NCBI RefSeq assembly: GCF_900096905.1
Contig: NZ_FMYI01000004.1
Coordinates: forward strand, 1 to 64,000
Source: Pelagirhabdus alkalitolerans
Lineage (GTDB): Bacteria; Bacillota; Bacilli; Bacillales; Amphibacillaceae
DNA length: 64,000 nucleotides
Direction of reading: 5' to 3'
Of the stretch, positions 6,784 through 16,644 are shown piece by piece (within the stretch, counting starts at the first letter, position 1; the number at the start of each line of letters is the position of its first letter). The notes under the pieces are model-generated. The model had not been told where the DNA came from. It did not search any database and saw only the letters and a list, made by a program, of their open reading frames with translations. Made by a program: the position numbers and the translations under genes.

Positions 6784-7860
6784 TTAATTCAAATATTGAT
6801 AAACCTTTTGATGTGGTACAGGGAAAGGAAACGCATCTATTTTGGATTTTTCCACCAACATTTGAGAGTGTTCAACATGCTTAATATTTTCAACTTTAAA
6901 ATAATGAACATCTAATTCCCATATCACATGGGAAAAAACATGCTTGATCGATTCAAGCTGTTTATGTTCAAAAACTTGTGTTTGATAAACCTCTTCAACA
7001 TAGGGAAGAATAAGCGCTTGATCAACTTCTTTTTTTTCCAACATCATAAATTGCCACATATTCGCTAGCAATCCGTTTTCTGGACGCTTTTCAATTAGCA
7101 ATTGTCCTGATTGATCTTCCAAAACAAGTACATAATAAGAGTGTGTCGACTGCTTTTTCTTTTTTGATTTTATCGGTAATACATTTTGTTTATTTGAATG
7201 AAAAGCTTGGCAATGAGCTTTCACAGGACAACGATCACATTTAGGGCTTTGCGGCCGACAAATAAGAGCGCCCAATTCCATTAACCCTTGATTAAAACTA
7301 GAAGGGTCTTGCTCTGATATCAATTGCCTTACGAGTGCTTCAAATGTCTTTTTTGTTTTAGGTTTGGCTATATCTTCTTCAATATTACAAAGACGTGATA
7401 AAACACGCATGACATTGCCATCAACTGCCGGTTCAGGCTGGTTATAAGCAATACTCATAATCGCGCCTAATGTATAAGGACCAATACCTTTTAATTTAGA
7501 AAGGGACTGTTTTTCCTTTGGTACGACACCACCATAAGATTCTTTTACTTCTTTTACAGCTGTTTTTAAATTTCTTGCCCTTGAATAATACCCTAGACCT
7601 TCCCAAGCTTTCAGCACTTCTTGTTCATCAGCATCTGCTAGAGCAGAAGGTGTTGGAAATTGTCGAATAAATGCATTAAAATAAGGGATAACCGTATCAA
7701 CTTGTGTTTGCTGCAACATAATCTCAGACACCCATACTTTATATGGGTCTTGATCTTCTCGCCAAGGTAAGGTACGTTTATTGTTATTGAACCAATTAAT
7801 TAGATCACGTCTGAATGCATCTTGATCTATTCGTTTTGCATAATCTGTCACTATTATCAT
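6784..7860 (-). CDS. mutY: A/G-specific adenine DNA glycosylase MutY
   Basis: MutY removes adenine mispaired with 8-oxoguanine. The 358-aa protein shows, in order: the catalytic-Glu region (EIMLQQTQV), the helix-hairpin-helix (LKGIGPYTLGA), the catalytic Asp in VDGNVMRV, a 4Fe-4S cluster motif (Cys-X6-Cys-X2-Cys-X5-Cys near residue 200) and a C-terminal NUDIX-like domain that recognises 8-oxoG. Length is normal. The start codon is ATG at 7860, with a second candidate nearby. The gene is divergent from yfhP and upstream of sspE, as in B. subtilis. Confidence 0.95.
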   Translation of the reverse strand: MIIVTDYAKRIDQDAFRRDLINWFNNNKRTLPWREDQDPYKVWVSEIMLQQTQVDTVIPYFNAFIRQFPTPSALADADEQEVLKAWEGLGYYSRARNLKTAVKEVKESYGGVVPKEKQSLSKLKGIGPYTLGAIMSIAYNQPEPAVDGNVMRVLSRLCNIEEDIAKPKTKKTFEALVRQLISEQDPSSFNQGLMELGALICRPQSPKCDRCPVKAHCQAFHSNKQNVLPIKSKKKKQSTHSYYVLVLEDQSGQLLIEKRPENGLLANMWQFMMLEKKEVDQALILPYVEEVYQTQVFEHKQLESIKHVFSHVIWELDVHYFKVENIKHVEHSQMLVEKSKIDAFPFPVPHQKVYQYLN

Positions 7861-7990
7861 CCTTTATATTCACCAATGTTTCCTTAAGGTTTAATTCAAT
7901 CAAAAAATGGCTACAAGTAAGTATAACACTTTTTAAATCACGATTAGATTATATAGTGAACATAAATAAATTGGAAGGGGGCGGACATAA

Positions 7991-8971
7991 ATGGACACCG
8001 GTACCCATATTGCAATGGGAGTAGCCCTCGGCGGTATTGCAACCTTAGATCCCTCTGTTGGTGGTGACCCAGTACTTTTTAGCGCTGTCATGGCAGGAAC
8101 CGTTATCGGGTCACATGCACCTGATTTTGATACTGTACTAAAATTAAAAAGTAATGCTGTCTATTTACGACACCATCGCGGTATTACACATTCGATCCCT
8201 CTTGTTTTGTTTTGGGGTCTTCTCATTTCAAGTTTAATTTTTTTGGCCATCCCTAACATGCCATATGCTGTTTTATGGCGCTGGACGACATTAGCTGTTG
8301 TTATTCATGTGTTTGTCGATATTTTTAATGCATACGGGACTCAAGCGCTTCGTCCTTTTTCAAATAAATGGATAGCTTTAGGTTTTATTAACACCTTTGA
8401 CCCCGTCATTTTCACAGCACATATTGTTGGTTTTGGTTTTTGGATGCTTGGGTTTAATCCCGCCCAGACGTTTTTAACAATTTATAGCCTACTCGTCTTT
8501 TATTATTTAAAACGTTTTTTACAAAAACGTGTATTGGAAAGAAAAATTGAGATCTACTACGGGGAAGTTGAAGGAATATTCACCTCTCCAACCATTAATC
8601 AAAGAATTTGGCGACTAGCTATTACAACGAAGGATAGTTTTTATGTCGCTCGTGCGAATCACGGAAATATCCAAATCGTTGATCAGTTTGAGCGGATTCC
8701 AGTTCCGAATAATAAATTGATGGCAACGGCTAAAACGGATCGTAACGTGGCTGCCTTTTTATCTTTTTCAAAAGTTTATAGGTGGGAGCAAGTTGAATAT
8801 GACGACTACACTGAAGTTCGGTTTATCGATCTTCGATATCGATCAAAAAGTCACTACCCATTCGTAGCTGTCGTTAAAATATCTGAGGACTTGGAGATCT
8901 TAAACTCATACACGGGGTGGGTCTTCTCTGAAGATAAACTTCAAGATAAGCTATTGCTTGAGGACGTTTAA
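7991..8971 (+). CDS. yfhP: YfhP-like membrane-bound metal-dependent hydrolase
   Basis: This 326-aa protein belongs to the YdjM/DUF457 family of predicted metal-dependent membrane hydrolases. The N-terminal half carries the family His/Asp motifs GTHIAMG, HAPDFD and HRGITHS among four to five hydrophobic segments; the C-terminal 130 residues are soluble. GGAAGGGGG precedes the ATG. In B. subtilis yfhP lies directly beside mutY and has been described as a regulator of neighbouring genes, but the biochemical activity is not established. Confidence 0.85.
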   Translation: MDTGTHIAMGVALGGIATLDPSVGGDPVLFSAVMAGTVIGSHAPDFDTVLKLKSNAVYLRHHRGITHSIPLVLFWGLLISSLIFLAIPNMPYAVLWRWTTLAVVIHVFVDIFNAYGTQALRPFSNKWIALGFINTFDPVIFTAHIVGFGFWMLGFNPAQTFLTIYSLLVFYYLKRFLQKRVLERKIEIYYGEVEGIFTSPTINQRIWRLAITTKDSFYVARANHGNIQIVDQFERIPVPNNKLMATAKTDRNVAAFLSFSKVYRWEQVEYDDYTEVRFIDLRYRSKSHYPFVAVVKISEDLEILNSYTGWVFSEDKLQDKLLLEDV

Positions 8972-9000
8972 TATTAATAAATATAAGTAAGACAGCATGA

Positions 9001-9044
9001 CGAACGTATTTGCCAATTCAATATTGGTAAGTACGTTCTTTTCA
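9001..9044 (+). terminator. yfhP terminator
   Basis: Imperfect arms around GAACGTA ... TACGTTC, with inner pairing of CCAAT and ATTGG, are followed by TTTTC. The element lies 30 bp after the yfhP stop. Confidence 0.6.
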
Positions 9045-9125
9045 TCTGCTCATCGTTTTAAAGAGTGATTATTTCAAATCGTGTGTAGATCCATGTATAA
9101 TAGAGGAAAAAAGTTAGGAGATAAC

Positions 9126-9914
9126 ATGATTAAACTATTTGCAACTGATTTAGATGGTACGTTACTAAAAGAAAATAAATATATTACGGAAAAAGATCAA
9201 AATATGCTAAGACAACTCTATCAACAAGGGATCGAGATTGCTTTTGCAACAGGTCGGTCTGATTCAGAGATTCTTCGTTTGTTTGAACAAATTGGGATAA
9301 AGGGGCATCGTGTGAGTCAGAATGGCACTTTCGTCTATAGCAAAAACGACGACACAATTAGTGAAAGACATTTCAAACAAGATATAAGTCTTCAATTGAT
9401 CGATGAAATCGAAGGATTGCATTTGCCTTATTTTGTCTCGACTAAACATGACATTTTTTTCACTGAGCATTCCCCTTTTATTGAACAAATACAAGGATTG
9501 TTCCATTCTAAACTAAAGCACTTACCTAATTTGAACGACGCGATTTCAAATGGACTAAAACCATCAAAATTTATGGTTCTTGGTGAAACGGAACCTTTAA
9601 AAGTCATCCAAAAGCAAATGTCTACGAAATTTAATCACGAAATGGAAAGTTTTCTGTCTGATCCTAGGTGTATCGATATAGTACCTAGCGGTGTTAACAA
9701 AGCGAATGGACTCGAACATCTTATGAGACACTTAGAGATTGAAAAACAAGACATCGCTGTCGTGGGGGATTCTTATAATGATATTCCGATGCTTAATATG
9801 ACTGAAAATAGCTATGTCATGACAAGTGCCGCAACCGATGTAAAAGTACATGCCTCTAGCGAAGTCCAACACGTTTATGAAGTGATTGAAGCGCTCCAAT
9901 TTAATCTAAAATAG
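9126..9914 (+). CDS. Cof-type HAD-IIB phosphatase
   Basis: This 262-aa haloacid-dehalogenase hydrolase carries motif I DLDGTLL, motif II (ATGRS), the conserved Lys in the C-terminal half and motif IV GDSYNDIPML. Family members dephosphorylate sugar phosphates or flavin and pyridoxal phosphates; the substrate cannot be predicted. The frame is open upstream to 9081, but TTAGGAGATAAC just before ATG 9126 selects this start. A promoter (TTCAAA, 17 bp, TATAAT at 9096-9101) lies directly upstream. A second Cof protein occurs at 55.5-56.3 kb. Confidence 0.88.
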   Translation: MIKLFATDLDGTLLKENKYITEKDQNMLRQLYQQGIEIAFATGRSDSEILRLFEQIGIKGHRVSQNGTFVYSKNDDTISERHFKQDISLQLIDEIEGLHLPYFVSTKHDIFFTEHSPFIEQIQGLFHSKLKHLPNLNDAISNGLKPSKFMVLGETEPLKVIQKQMSTKFNHEMESFLSDPRCIDIVPSGVNKANGLEHLMRHLEIEKQDIAVVGDSYNDIPMLNMTENSYVMTSAATDVKVHASSEVQHVYEVIEALQFNLK

Positions 9915-9917
9915 TGT

Positions 9918-9957
9918 AAAAACCTGAGTGACCGATATATCCTTAACTCAGGTTTTT
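9918..9957. terminator. Bidirectional terminator, HAD phosphatase/recX
   Basis: Perfect 12-bp arms AAAAACCTGAGT (9918-9929) and ACTCAGGTTTTT (9946-9957) give T tracts in both directions between convergent genes. Confidence 0.88.
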
Positions 9958-10782
9958 CTATACTTGGTGAGTATCATGTTCATCCATGAATCGGTTGATT
10001 AAATCTTGTGTAAAGCCTTTCTGATAGAGGCCGGCTTTTAATTTTTGGGTTAGCATATAACCTTCGTGTTTCTTTCGGTAACGTTTCAATAATTTCTCGC
10101 CTTGATAAACTAAAGCATCCCACTCATCATTACTTGAGTCTTCACGCTCTTCAACCAAACGCTCAAAAGCTAAATTAATAACATGTTGGTCATATCCTTT
10201 TCTCATAAGGGTTTGTTTTTGCTTTTGCATCATTTGTTTGAGTGATTCTTTTTTTGAATGTAATGATTGTTTAGCTAGCCATTTTTCTATGTGCTGCAAC
10301 TGTTGTTGATCATCAAATGCTTCAAGTGCTTGATTAATAATCAATTGATCGACACCTTTTTGGATCAATTCTTTACGAATCATATTAGGACCTTTCATCG
10401 TTGTATTTATTTTCGTTAACACATAAGCTTGACTAAACGCTTTATCATCTAATAATTGATCATTTAATAAACGCTCAACAATGTGGTTGATCTCCTCTTC
10501 ATCAATCTCTTTGTCCTTTAAATACGTTCGCATTTCATAAACAGATCGCATCCGATGACTTAAATAATTCAATGCTTTTGAATATCCTTTATGAACAGAA
10601 TCTTTTCGAAGTAGTGATTCGATTTCATCTTGAGTTAGTTGGACACCTTTTTGTAAACCTTCTTGAATTAATGTATCTTCTTCAACACTAAAACCGTAGT
10701 ATTCTTTTTCTTGGTCAATTAAATGAATATTATATCGTTGTTTATTTTTTTTCTGAATCGATATTTTTGATATCGTTGGCAT
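9958..10782 (-). CDS. recX: Regulatory protein RecX
   Basis: RecX binds RecA filaments and limits their growth. The 274-aa protein is all-helical with tandem three-helix RecX repeats. The recognisable core is YLSHRMRSVYEMRTYL, followed by the usual pattern of paired helices ending in RLLNDQLLDDKAFSQAYV. Its length is typical of Bacillus RecX, which is longer than the E. coli protein. The frame starts at a GTG (10791), but AAGGAG at the right distance favours ATG 10782. In B. subtilis recX (yfhG) lies in the same broad yfh region. Confidence 0.9.
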   Translation of the reverse strand: MPTISKISIQKKNKQRYNIHLIDQEKEYYGFSVEEDTLIQEGLQKGVQLTQDEIESLLRKDSVHKGYSKALNYLSHRMRSVYEMRTYLKDKEIDEEEINHIVERLLNDQLLDDKAFSQAYVLTKINTTMKGPNMIRKELIQKGVDQLIINQALEAFDDQQQLQHIEKWLAKQSLHSKKESLKQMMQKQKQTLMRKGYDQHVINLAFERLVEEREDSSNDEWDALVYQGEKLLKRYRKKHEGYMLTQKLKAGLYQKGFTQDLINRFMDEHDTHQV

Positions 10783-10892
10783 CACGTACACTCCTTCAAG
10801 TTAATCGTTTCTCCTCGTCGATCGTAATTATAGTTTAACACGTTCAAGATAGAGAATATAATTAATGCAAATTGTACACACTATTTACAAAC

Positions 10893-10926
10893 AAAAAAAG
10901 CTCTAAAGACCAATGTCCAAGAGCTT
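10893..10926 (-). terminator. Terminator of the SufR-like gene
   Basis: The short stem AAGCTCT/AGAGCTT is extended by AGAC/GTCC-type inner pairing and followed by seven T on the minus strand. It overlaps the last codon of the gene. Confidence 0.65.
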
Positions 10927-11587
10927 ACGTCGTTTGATTATGTGATTGTGATTCTTTAATAACATATTTACAACTCTTTTCCCCTTTTGCTATGCAGGTC
11001 ACACGTTCAATATGATCTGTATTAAGTGCTTCTTTAAATAATTCTAATTCGCACTGACAAGGGGTATCATAACGACTTGAAATCGCAGCGATCGGACAGT
11101 TAAATTGTTCAAATGTCACTGTAGACTCCCCACTTAGATCAGACTCTTCAGTGAACTCAGCCATATAGCCATTATCTTTTTGAATATCGACCAACTGTTT
11201 CACGCGCTCTCGGAGACTATCTTCATCATAAATGTGTCGTTTGTATTTTCGCAACATACGTGCTTCTCGTTTTTGAAACAGCTCATCGATTGCATCATTC
11301 CCAATCGTCTCTTGAATGTCTTGAAGCATTTCAATCACTAATTGGTCATAATTATTTGGAAATAACCCATGCCCTGCATCAGTCAATCGATAAAAAATGA
11401 CAGGCCTCCCCATTGGTTGCCTTACTGTTCTAGAGGTAATATACCCTTCACCTTCAAGTTTAACTAAATGTTTTCTAACAGCCATTTCTGTAATATCTAA
11501 GTATTCTTTTAACCCACTAACTGATAGCTCTTTCTTTTTTTTCAACAATTCTAAAATAGCTTCCCTAGTCGATTGATCCTTCGCCAT
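10925..11587 (-). CDS. SufR-like winged-helix regulator with Cys-rich Fe-S sensor domain
   Basis: This 220-aa regulator has an N-terminal DeoR/ArsR-like helix-turn-helix (about residues 8-65, containing ITEMAVRKHLVKLEGEGYI). The C-terminal part has a cysteine set: one Cys in NCPIAA, two in PCQCELEL, one in VTCIAKGEKSC and the last Cys of that segment. SufR proteins carry a similar pattern that ligates an iron-sulphur cluster and controls Fe-S assembly genes. No suf operon is present here, so the target is unknown. The frame opens at GTG 11596, but ATG 11587 has the better-placed AGGTG. Confidence 0.7.
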   Translation of the reverse strand: MAKDQSTREAILELLKKKKELSVSGLKEYLDITEMAVRKHLVKLEGEGYITSRTVRQPMGRPVIFYRLTDAGHGLFPNNYDQLVIEMLQDIQETIGNDAIDELFQKREARMLRKYKRHIYDEDSLRERVKQLVDIQKDNGYMAEFTEESDLSGESTVTFEQFNCPIAAISSRYDTPCQCELELFKEALNTDHIERVTCIAKGEKSCKYVIKESQSHNQTT

Positions 11588-11774
11588 ATCCAACACCTAC
11601 CCTTATGACTATAGTAACGAAAAAAGTTTGTGAAGTAAATAACAATCTTGCCTTTTTATATATTTTTATTAAATAAGTATAGATGAACAGGACAACTTAA
11701 TGAATGCAAAATATATGACAATCATGTATGATTCAATTATAATATACTTCTTACAATAACACATTTATGGGGGA

Positions 11775-12029
11775 GTGGGTATTATCGGTATCGTTATTGT
11801 TGAAATTTGTGAAAGTAATCTTTTACAGACGATTGAAGCAGAGCAATTATTCGAATCCACCTACCCTGAAGTATCTGTCATTGTTAGCGAATGCTTATCA
11901 TTTTGCGGTATGTGTCGATTCAGGCCTTTTGCATTAGTAAACAATCGCAGAATTAAAGGGAAAGATGTCGATGATTGCATTAAAAATATAAATCAAGCAA
12001 TTGAAGAAGAACTTGCTTTTTATGCTTAA
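11775..12029 (+). CDS. YuzB-like small Cys protein (DUF1450)
   Basis: This protein of about 84 residues matches the DUF1450/YuzB family: VEICESN at the N-terminus, SECLSFCGMC in the middle and a C-terminal helix (IKNINQAIEEE). Three to four conserved cysteines suggest metal or redox chemistry, but no function is known. The start is uncertain. The only canonical codon in frame is GTG 11775, which overlaps the Shine-Dalgarno GGGGGAG; an ATT at 11781 would be better spaced. It is divergent from the Cys-rich SufR-like regulator, and the two could be functionally linked. Confidence 0.75.
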   Translation: MGIIGIVIVEICESNLLQTIEAEQLFESTYPEVSVIVSECLSFCGMCRFRPFALVNNRRIKGKDVDDCIKNINQAIEEELAFYA

Positions 12030-12036
12030 TATGCAG

Positions 12037-12082
12037 AAACTGGATGATCAACTATAAAACGTTGAATGCATCCAGTTTTTTA
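12037..12082. terminator. Terminator between yuzB-like gene and chemoreceptor gene
   Basis: The arms AAACTGGATG (12037-12046) and CATCCAGTTT (12069-12078) are followed by six T on the plus strand. It serves the YuzB-like gene and perhaps also the convergent chemoreceptor gene. Confidence 0.75.
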
Positions 12083-12090
12083 TTTATGCA

Positions 12091-13902
12091 CTAAATTTTA
12101 AATTGTTTAACTAATTGATCCAGTTCAGCAGCTGATTTTCTTAACGTTTTCGAACCCGTTGATACCTCTTCCATTGATGATGAAGCCTCTTCAGCTGATG
12201 CTGATGTCTCTTCTACACCTGCTGCTGACTCCTCAGAAATAGAAGCAATTTCTTGAACAGAATCATTAACACTTTCAGAATCACTTGCTAACTCTTCTAA
12301 ACCTGACATAACTGAGTTAACATGGTCTGTCATGTTATGAATCGCTTTTTCAATCGCTTCAAACCTGACACCTGTTGCGTGTATATCTTCTGTTCCTTGT
12401 GCGACTTCCTTATAACCTTTTTCTAAAGCTTCAGAAACAGCCTTAGACTCGAGTTGAATTCTATTTACAATCTCGGTTATATCCACAACAGACTCTCCAA
12501 CTTGTTCTGCTAGCTTTCTTACTTCATCGGCAACAACTGCAAACCCTTTACCTGATTCACCTGCTCTAGCCGCTTCAATCGCTGCATTTAATGCCAGTAA
12601 ATTTGTTTGATCTGCTATATCCTTAATAACACCGACCAATTTAGAAATTTGTTTAGACTCATCATCTAAACCTGATACTTTACTAACTGCTTGTTTCACA
12701 ATTGCATCAATACTGCCCATTTGTTCAATTGAACGATTCATGTACTCATTACCGGAATGCGTTTCATCCAATACATTTGATGTCGATGTGCTAATTGTTT
12801 CACCACTTGTATTGATTGATTGAATTTTCTCAGCAAAAGCTTTCATCGTCCCCGCTAAATCTGAAGCAGCATTTGCTTGTGTTTCAGTACCGCTAGACAA
12901 TTCTTCCATTGTTGCTGCAATTTGCTCTGTTCCTTGTCTAACATCATCAGCCGATTGATTTAAATCCTCACTTTGAGTATTTACTAAGTTCGATGTTTGT
13001 TTAATTTGATCAATCATTTGAGTTAAATTCAAACGCATTTTATCCATCGATGATGCGAGACGTCCAATTTCATCTTTTCCTTGATATGAAACAGACTCCA
13101 CCGTCAAATCACCAGATGCAATTTGGTCACTGACTGTCACCACTGATTTTAAATGTTTAGAAACATGGCGACTAATCAACAAGAAGAGTACAACACCAAT
13201 AACAAAGGATACGAGCATTGCACTATATAAGACTGTTTGAGCTAACATTTGAGCGGAATGAGCATCATCTAAAGCTTCGTCACGTTCTTCTAATATTGAA
13301 TCTCTCAAATATTCTAAATAGAGTGATGTTGAACTTGCTAAATTATTAAACCGGTTACTATATATACTCATTACATTTTCCGGTTCGTCCATTGCATCTG
13401 CAATATCTTCTTCAAACATTTCATCTAATTCATAATTATTATCTAACACTTCTTGATATAATGCTTCTTGTGTATGGTTATTTAATTCTCCTCCTAAATA
13501 ATCGAGTAGCTGGTTTACTTCTTCACTCGCTTCCATATAATCATCGTAATGTGTTTGATTCCAAAATTGTGAATATGTATTCGCAGACAATGCTTTAGCT
13601 TGTATTTGCGCACTTAGTTCCGTCACAAATACTGCTCGGTCTCCACGTCTTTCCAATTGTTCAACAGATCTTTGTGATTCTTGAATAGACCAACCAATCA
13701 AAACTGTGGATAGAAATAACAAAATAAAAATAAAGATAAATGCAGCCCCGTACTTCCATCCAATCGACATATTATGTAGTGGTGACATTCGTTTAGATTG
13801 TTTACGTTCTTTCTTATTTTTTTTAACAAACTTAAATCGACTTACCTTAAATCTTTCTCGTGGTTTTTTCTTTTTCTCTCGACTTTTTAATTTTTTGATC
13901 AT
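12091..13902 (-). CDS. Methyl-accepting chemotaxis protein with basic N-terminus
   Basis: This 603-aa transmembrane chemoreceptor has, in order: a 45-residue cytoplasmic N-terminus extremely rich in Lys and Arg, TM1 (about 55-75), an extracytoplasmic helical sensor of about 150 residues resembling a four-helix bundle, TM2 (about 218-240), HAMP, and the signalling coiled coil with its hairpin tip ([20 protein letters not shown]). It relays signals to CheA/CheW and thus to flagellar motors. GGAGG and correct spacing select ATG 13902 over an upstream in-frame ATG. It lies 160 bp downstream of the PilZ gene, separated by a weak terminator, so it may share the c-di-GMP-controlled transcript. The ligand is unknown. 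Confidence 0.92.
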   Translation of the reverse strand: MIKKLKSREKKKKPRERFKVSRFKFVKKNKKERKQSKRMSPLHNMSIGWKYGAAFIFIFILLFLSTVLIGWSIQESQRSVEQLERRGDRAVFVTELSAQIQAKALSANTYSQFWNQTHYDDYMEASEEVNQLLDYLGGELNNHTQEALYQEVLDNNYELDEMFEEDIADAMDEPENVMSIYSNRFNNLASSTSLYLEYLRDSILEERDEALDDAHSAQMLAQTVLYSAMLVSFVIGVVLFLLISRHVSKHLKSVVTVSDQIASGDLTVESVSYQGKDEIGRLASSMDKMRLNLTQMIDQIKQTSNLVNTQSEDLNQSADDVRQGTEQIAATMEELSSGTETQANAASDLAGTMKAFAEKIQSINTSGETISTSTSNVLDETHSGNEYMNRSIEQMGSIDAIVKQAVSKVSGLDDESKQISKLVGVIKDIADQTNLLALNAAIEAARAGESGKGFAVVADEVRKLAEQVGESVVDITEIVNRIQLESKAVSEALEKGYKEVAQGTEDIHATGVRFEAIEKAIHNMTDHVNSVMSGLEELASDSESVNDSVQEIASISEESAAGVEETSASAEEASSSMEEVSTGSKTLRKSAAELDQLVKQFKI

Positions 13903-14050
13903 GTACACGCCTCCTATAAAAACGCTTTCATAATTTTTGTAAAAAACTTCGTTCATTAGATAAATTTACTAACGAAACTTAATATCATTGTATACTTAAA
14001 CACACGCCCAAACAAGTCATTTTTTTAATGTTTTTGTGACAAAGTTGAAA

Positions 14051-14076
14051 ACGGCCTCTATATTAAATGAGGCCGT
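14051..14076 (-). terminator. Hairpin at the end of the PilZ gene
   Basis: ACGGCCTC (14051-14058) pairs with GAGGCCGT (14069-14076); the PilZ stop codon lies in the loop region. Only four T follow on the minus strand, so termination may be partial and allow read-through into the chemoreceptor gene. Confidence 0.55.
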
Positions 14077-14452
14077 CTCCGTCTTTTCTTCTTTTACTTA
14101 TTTCTTTAACAGCATTTGTTATATGTTGTTCTCTTTCGTCATCTTCAAATCCTTCAAGACCGTAGTAATACATACCTTCTAGTTCTTTTTTCCAAGCGAT
14201 TTTACCAAGCATATTAAGGTCAACATTTTCTAAATTAAAATACGCCTCAACAAGAAATGCTTTTTTGTTGATCGGAATATTTAAGGCTGATTTAAATTTC
14301 ATACCACGCGGGCTAATATCTAAAATCTCCATACTTCCTGTATCTGTCTTACTCAAGTTTTTTTGGTCTTCTTGATTTAATAAAAGTGAAAAAGATCCTT
14401 TAATTGGATCAAGAAACTCGTAACGAAACGGCTCACGGCGTTTATATTGCAT
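14063..14452 (-). CDS. PilZ-domain cyclic-di-GMP binding protein
   Basis: This 129-aa protein consists almost entirely of one PilZ domain. The RxxxR motif appears as RREPFR at the N-terminus (residues 5-10), and the second motif (D/N)xSxxG appears as DISPRG near residue 47. Both are needed for c-di-GMP binding and both are intact. It follows fapA by 18 bp and is therefore downstream of the c-di-GMP riboswitch at 16.7 kb, so its synthesis and activity probably respond to the same second messenger. Targets are unknown; flagellar or polymer functions are typical. Confidence 0.85.
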   Translation of the reverse strand: MQYKRREPFRYEFLDPIKGSFSLLLNQEDQKNLSKTDTGSMEILDISPRGMKFKSALNIPINKKAFLVEAYFNLENVDLNMLGKIAWKKELEGMYYYGLEGFEDDEREQHITNAVKEISKRRKDGDGLI

Positions 14453-14470
14453 GAACTCACCTTCTTTTTA

Positions 14471-16594
14471 TTAGCGTAATGTTAAACGACCATCTTTATT
14501 TAAACGTGCATGGATCATCGATTCATCACGTTCAAACGCGTGTTGCTGATCACCAACACGAATAATGGTACCTTCCATTGCTTTTCCTATCCTGATTTTT
14601 TCATCTTCGGGAACGGTTACAAACGTTTTCGTTCCCATTTTACCCCCGACTTCATTTAAATCAGCGCCACCTAAAGCTTCAATACGACCCCCACGCGCCA
14701 CGCCTTTAATATAAACTGCTCCTTCAGCTTGAATATCCGTATTAACACATGATTTTCCAGTGATCGTAATATCACCAGCGCTAATTAATCGACTGTTTAA
14801 TGAGTTCTTCAAAGAGATCTCTGCCTCAGCATCATTTTGTAAATCTGTTAATTGCTTTAACCCTTCCATTTGTTCAACTAAATTTTTCAAAAAGTCGAGT
14901 GTCACATATCGGCTTGGGATTTTTAAATAGACTTCTTTTAAATCTTTCGCTACCTTTTTCCACTCTTCATCCGCAAGAAATTTCTCTTCTTGGTCAACAA
15001 GCTTAATAAATGTCCGAACATTTGACATTAAGTTGTTAAATCTTTTTTCTTTTAACATGGTCACAAGTGAGCTGACACTAGCATCACTAAACTGACTCTG
15101 TTTAAAAGACTCAGACTGCACAATTTGTTCAATTAAACGATATAATTGATCTGACTGTGTATGGAGGGTTTTTAAGGCGTGCTGTAATTCTACATTAACC
15201 TCACCACCTGCTGAGACATCAGAGGCATTAACACTACCATATATTTGAATCGATTTACTTGCATGAATGACTGCTCCATTTACCGTATCATTAATTAATA
15301 CACTCCCGCCAGAGCTAATGGTCATATTTTCAGTTACTTGACCGGTAATTCGAATATCACCTTGGAAATGTATATTGCCTGATTCCATATCGACATTACC
15401 TTCATGAACCATTTGTTGAAGAACTTTTGTTTTAACAAATTGATCTCGTTGTTCGATAAATGGACGTCCGTTTTCATTTGCTACCACTTTATCATCGAGT
15501 AAAATCGTTCCTTTTTGAGTTTTTACATTAATCTCTTTTGGTTTTCTTGGCTCAATAACCTCACCCTTTATAGAAGTTCCTTTTAAACCTTCAAATGCTG
15601 GATGAATGATCGCAATAACTTGACCTTGTTCAACTGTTGGAATTTGTTTTCTTTCTCTATAATCAATTTGATGCTCATCTTCAGAAGCTTTAAGAAAATC
15701 TAATACATCGGTTTCGACTATCTTCTCAACCGATCCATCAATAGGCTCTGTTGGCTTTTTACCTTCAGCGATCACAAAATCGCCACCCTCATCTGAGAGA
15801 AGGGCTTCATTTATTTTATTGTGATCAATACCGTATACAACACCAATCTCTTCTAAATAGTCTAATACATCCTTTGCTGTAATGGATTGATGTAACTCTG
15901 TTTTTTCTATTGTATCCACAGTGATTTGATATGATGGAGCAACATCTTTTACTTGTCTTTTAATTAGAACACCTGGATAAATCGTTAATATGGCCTGAAG
16001 GTCATTTTCTGTTAATTTAACAGACCATTTTGTGGGTCTTTTTTCTTCTAATAATTCAAATTCTAACTGGTCATTTTCAGATATAAAGATAAATGTATCT
16101 TCAACAATTTTACTGTTCTTTTTTAACTTTACCCCTTTACTTACTTGAATGGATGGTTGGTGTTTATCACTATCTCGAACATAGACGCGACCATTTTGAA
16201 CCCACACTTTTCCTTCCAATGATTTTGATGCATAGCTTTCCCCGTCATCTATCTCATTAGGTTCATTATTTTTCACGTCATCTATTATCACATCATCTTG
16301 AGTCGTCTCAACCTCTGCTTCATACGTATCAAGAAATTCATCTAACGAAAGTGAACGCTCTTGTTTTTGACTATCTTTACTGGGTGCAGTCACAGTTGGG
16401 TTTGGACTCGTTGGCTTTTCAACTTGCTCTCTTGTTAATTTTACGATCGCATCTTTACTGCCGATCCCAAACACACCTTTTTTCTCAGATTGAATCACTT
16501 CGATGTGTACTTGTTCAATGTTTAAGTTTAACGTCTCTAAACCAACGCTAATTGCCTCTTTAACTGTAGATCCTTTTGAAATAAATGTTTGCAT
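14471..16594 (-). CDS. FapA family protein (DUF342, Jag-N domain)
   Basis: This 707-aa cytoplasmic protein starts with a Jag-N domain (about residues 1-55, FISKGSTVKEAISVGLE and KKGVFGIGSKDAIVKL), then a linker and a FapA/DUF342 region. That region has a repetitive beta-helix-like part (NIHFQGDIRITGQV, SGGSVLINDTVNGAV), an inserted coiled coil (about 470-590) and a second beta part. DUF342 proteins occur in Firmicutes and in polar flagellum assembly systems, but the molecular role is uncertain. The frame opens at GTG 16603; ATG 16594 has the proper distance from GGAG. It is the first gene after a c-di-GMP riboswitch and is joined to a PilZ gene. Confidence 0.8.
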   Translation of the reverse strand: MQTFISKGSTVKEAISVGLETLNLNIEQVHIEVIQSEKKGVFGIGSKDAIVKLTREQVEKPTSPNPTVTAPSKDSQKQERSLSLDEFLDTYEAEVETTQDDVIIDDVKNNEPNEIDDGESYASKSLEGKVWVQNGRVYVRDSDKHQPSIQVSKGVKLKKNSKIVEDTFIFISENDQLEFELLEEKRPTKWSVKLTENDLQAILTIYPGVLIKRQVKDVAPSYQITVDTIEKTELHQSITAKDVLDYLEEIGVVYGIDHNKINEALLSDEGGDFVIAEGKKPTEPIDGSVEKIVETDVLDFLKASEDEHQIDYRERKQIPTVEQGQVIAIIHPAFEGLKGTSIKGEVIEPRKPKEINVKTQKGTILLDDKVVANENGRPFIEQRDQFVKTKVLQQMVHEGNVDMESGNIHFQGDIRITGQVTENMTISSGGSVLINDTVNGAVIHASKSIQIYGSVNASDVSAGGEVNVELQHALKTLHTQSDQLYRLIEQIVQSESFKQSQFSDASVSSLVTMLKEKRFNNLMSNVRTFIKLVDQEEKFLADEEWKKVAKDLKEVYLKIPSRYVTLDFLKNLVEQMEGLKQLTDLQNDAEAEISLKNSLNSRLISAGDITITGKSCVNTDIQAEGAVYIKGVARGGRIEALGGADLNEVGGKMGTKTFVTVPEDEKIRIGKAMEGTIIRVGDQQHAFERDESMIHARLNKDGRLTLR

Positions 16595-16644
16595 CTCATA
16601 CACTCCATTCTGCTTTCAATCATTATGTATGACGGAGAGGATTA

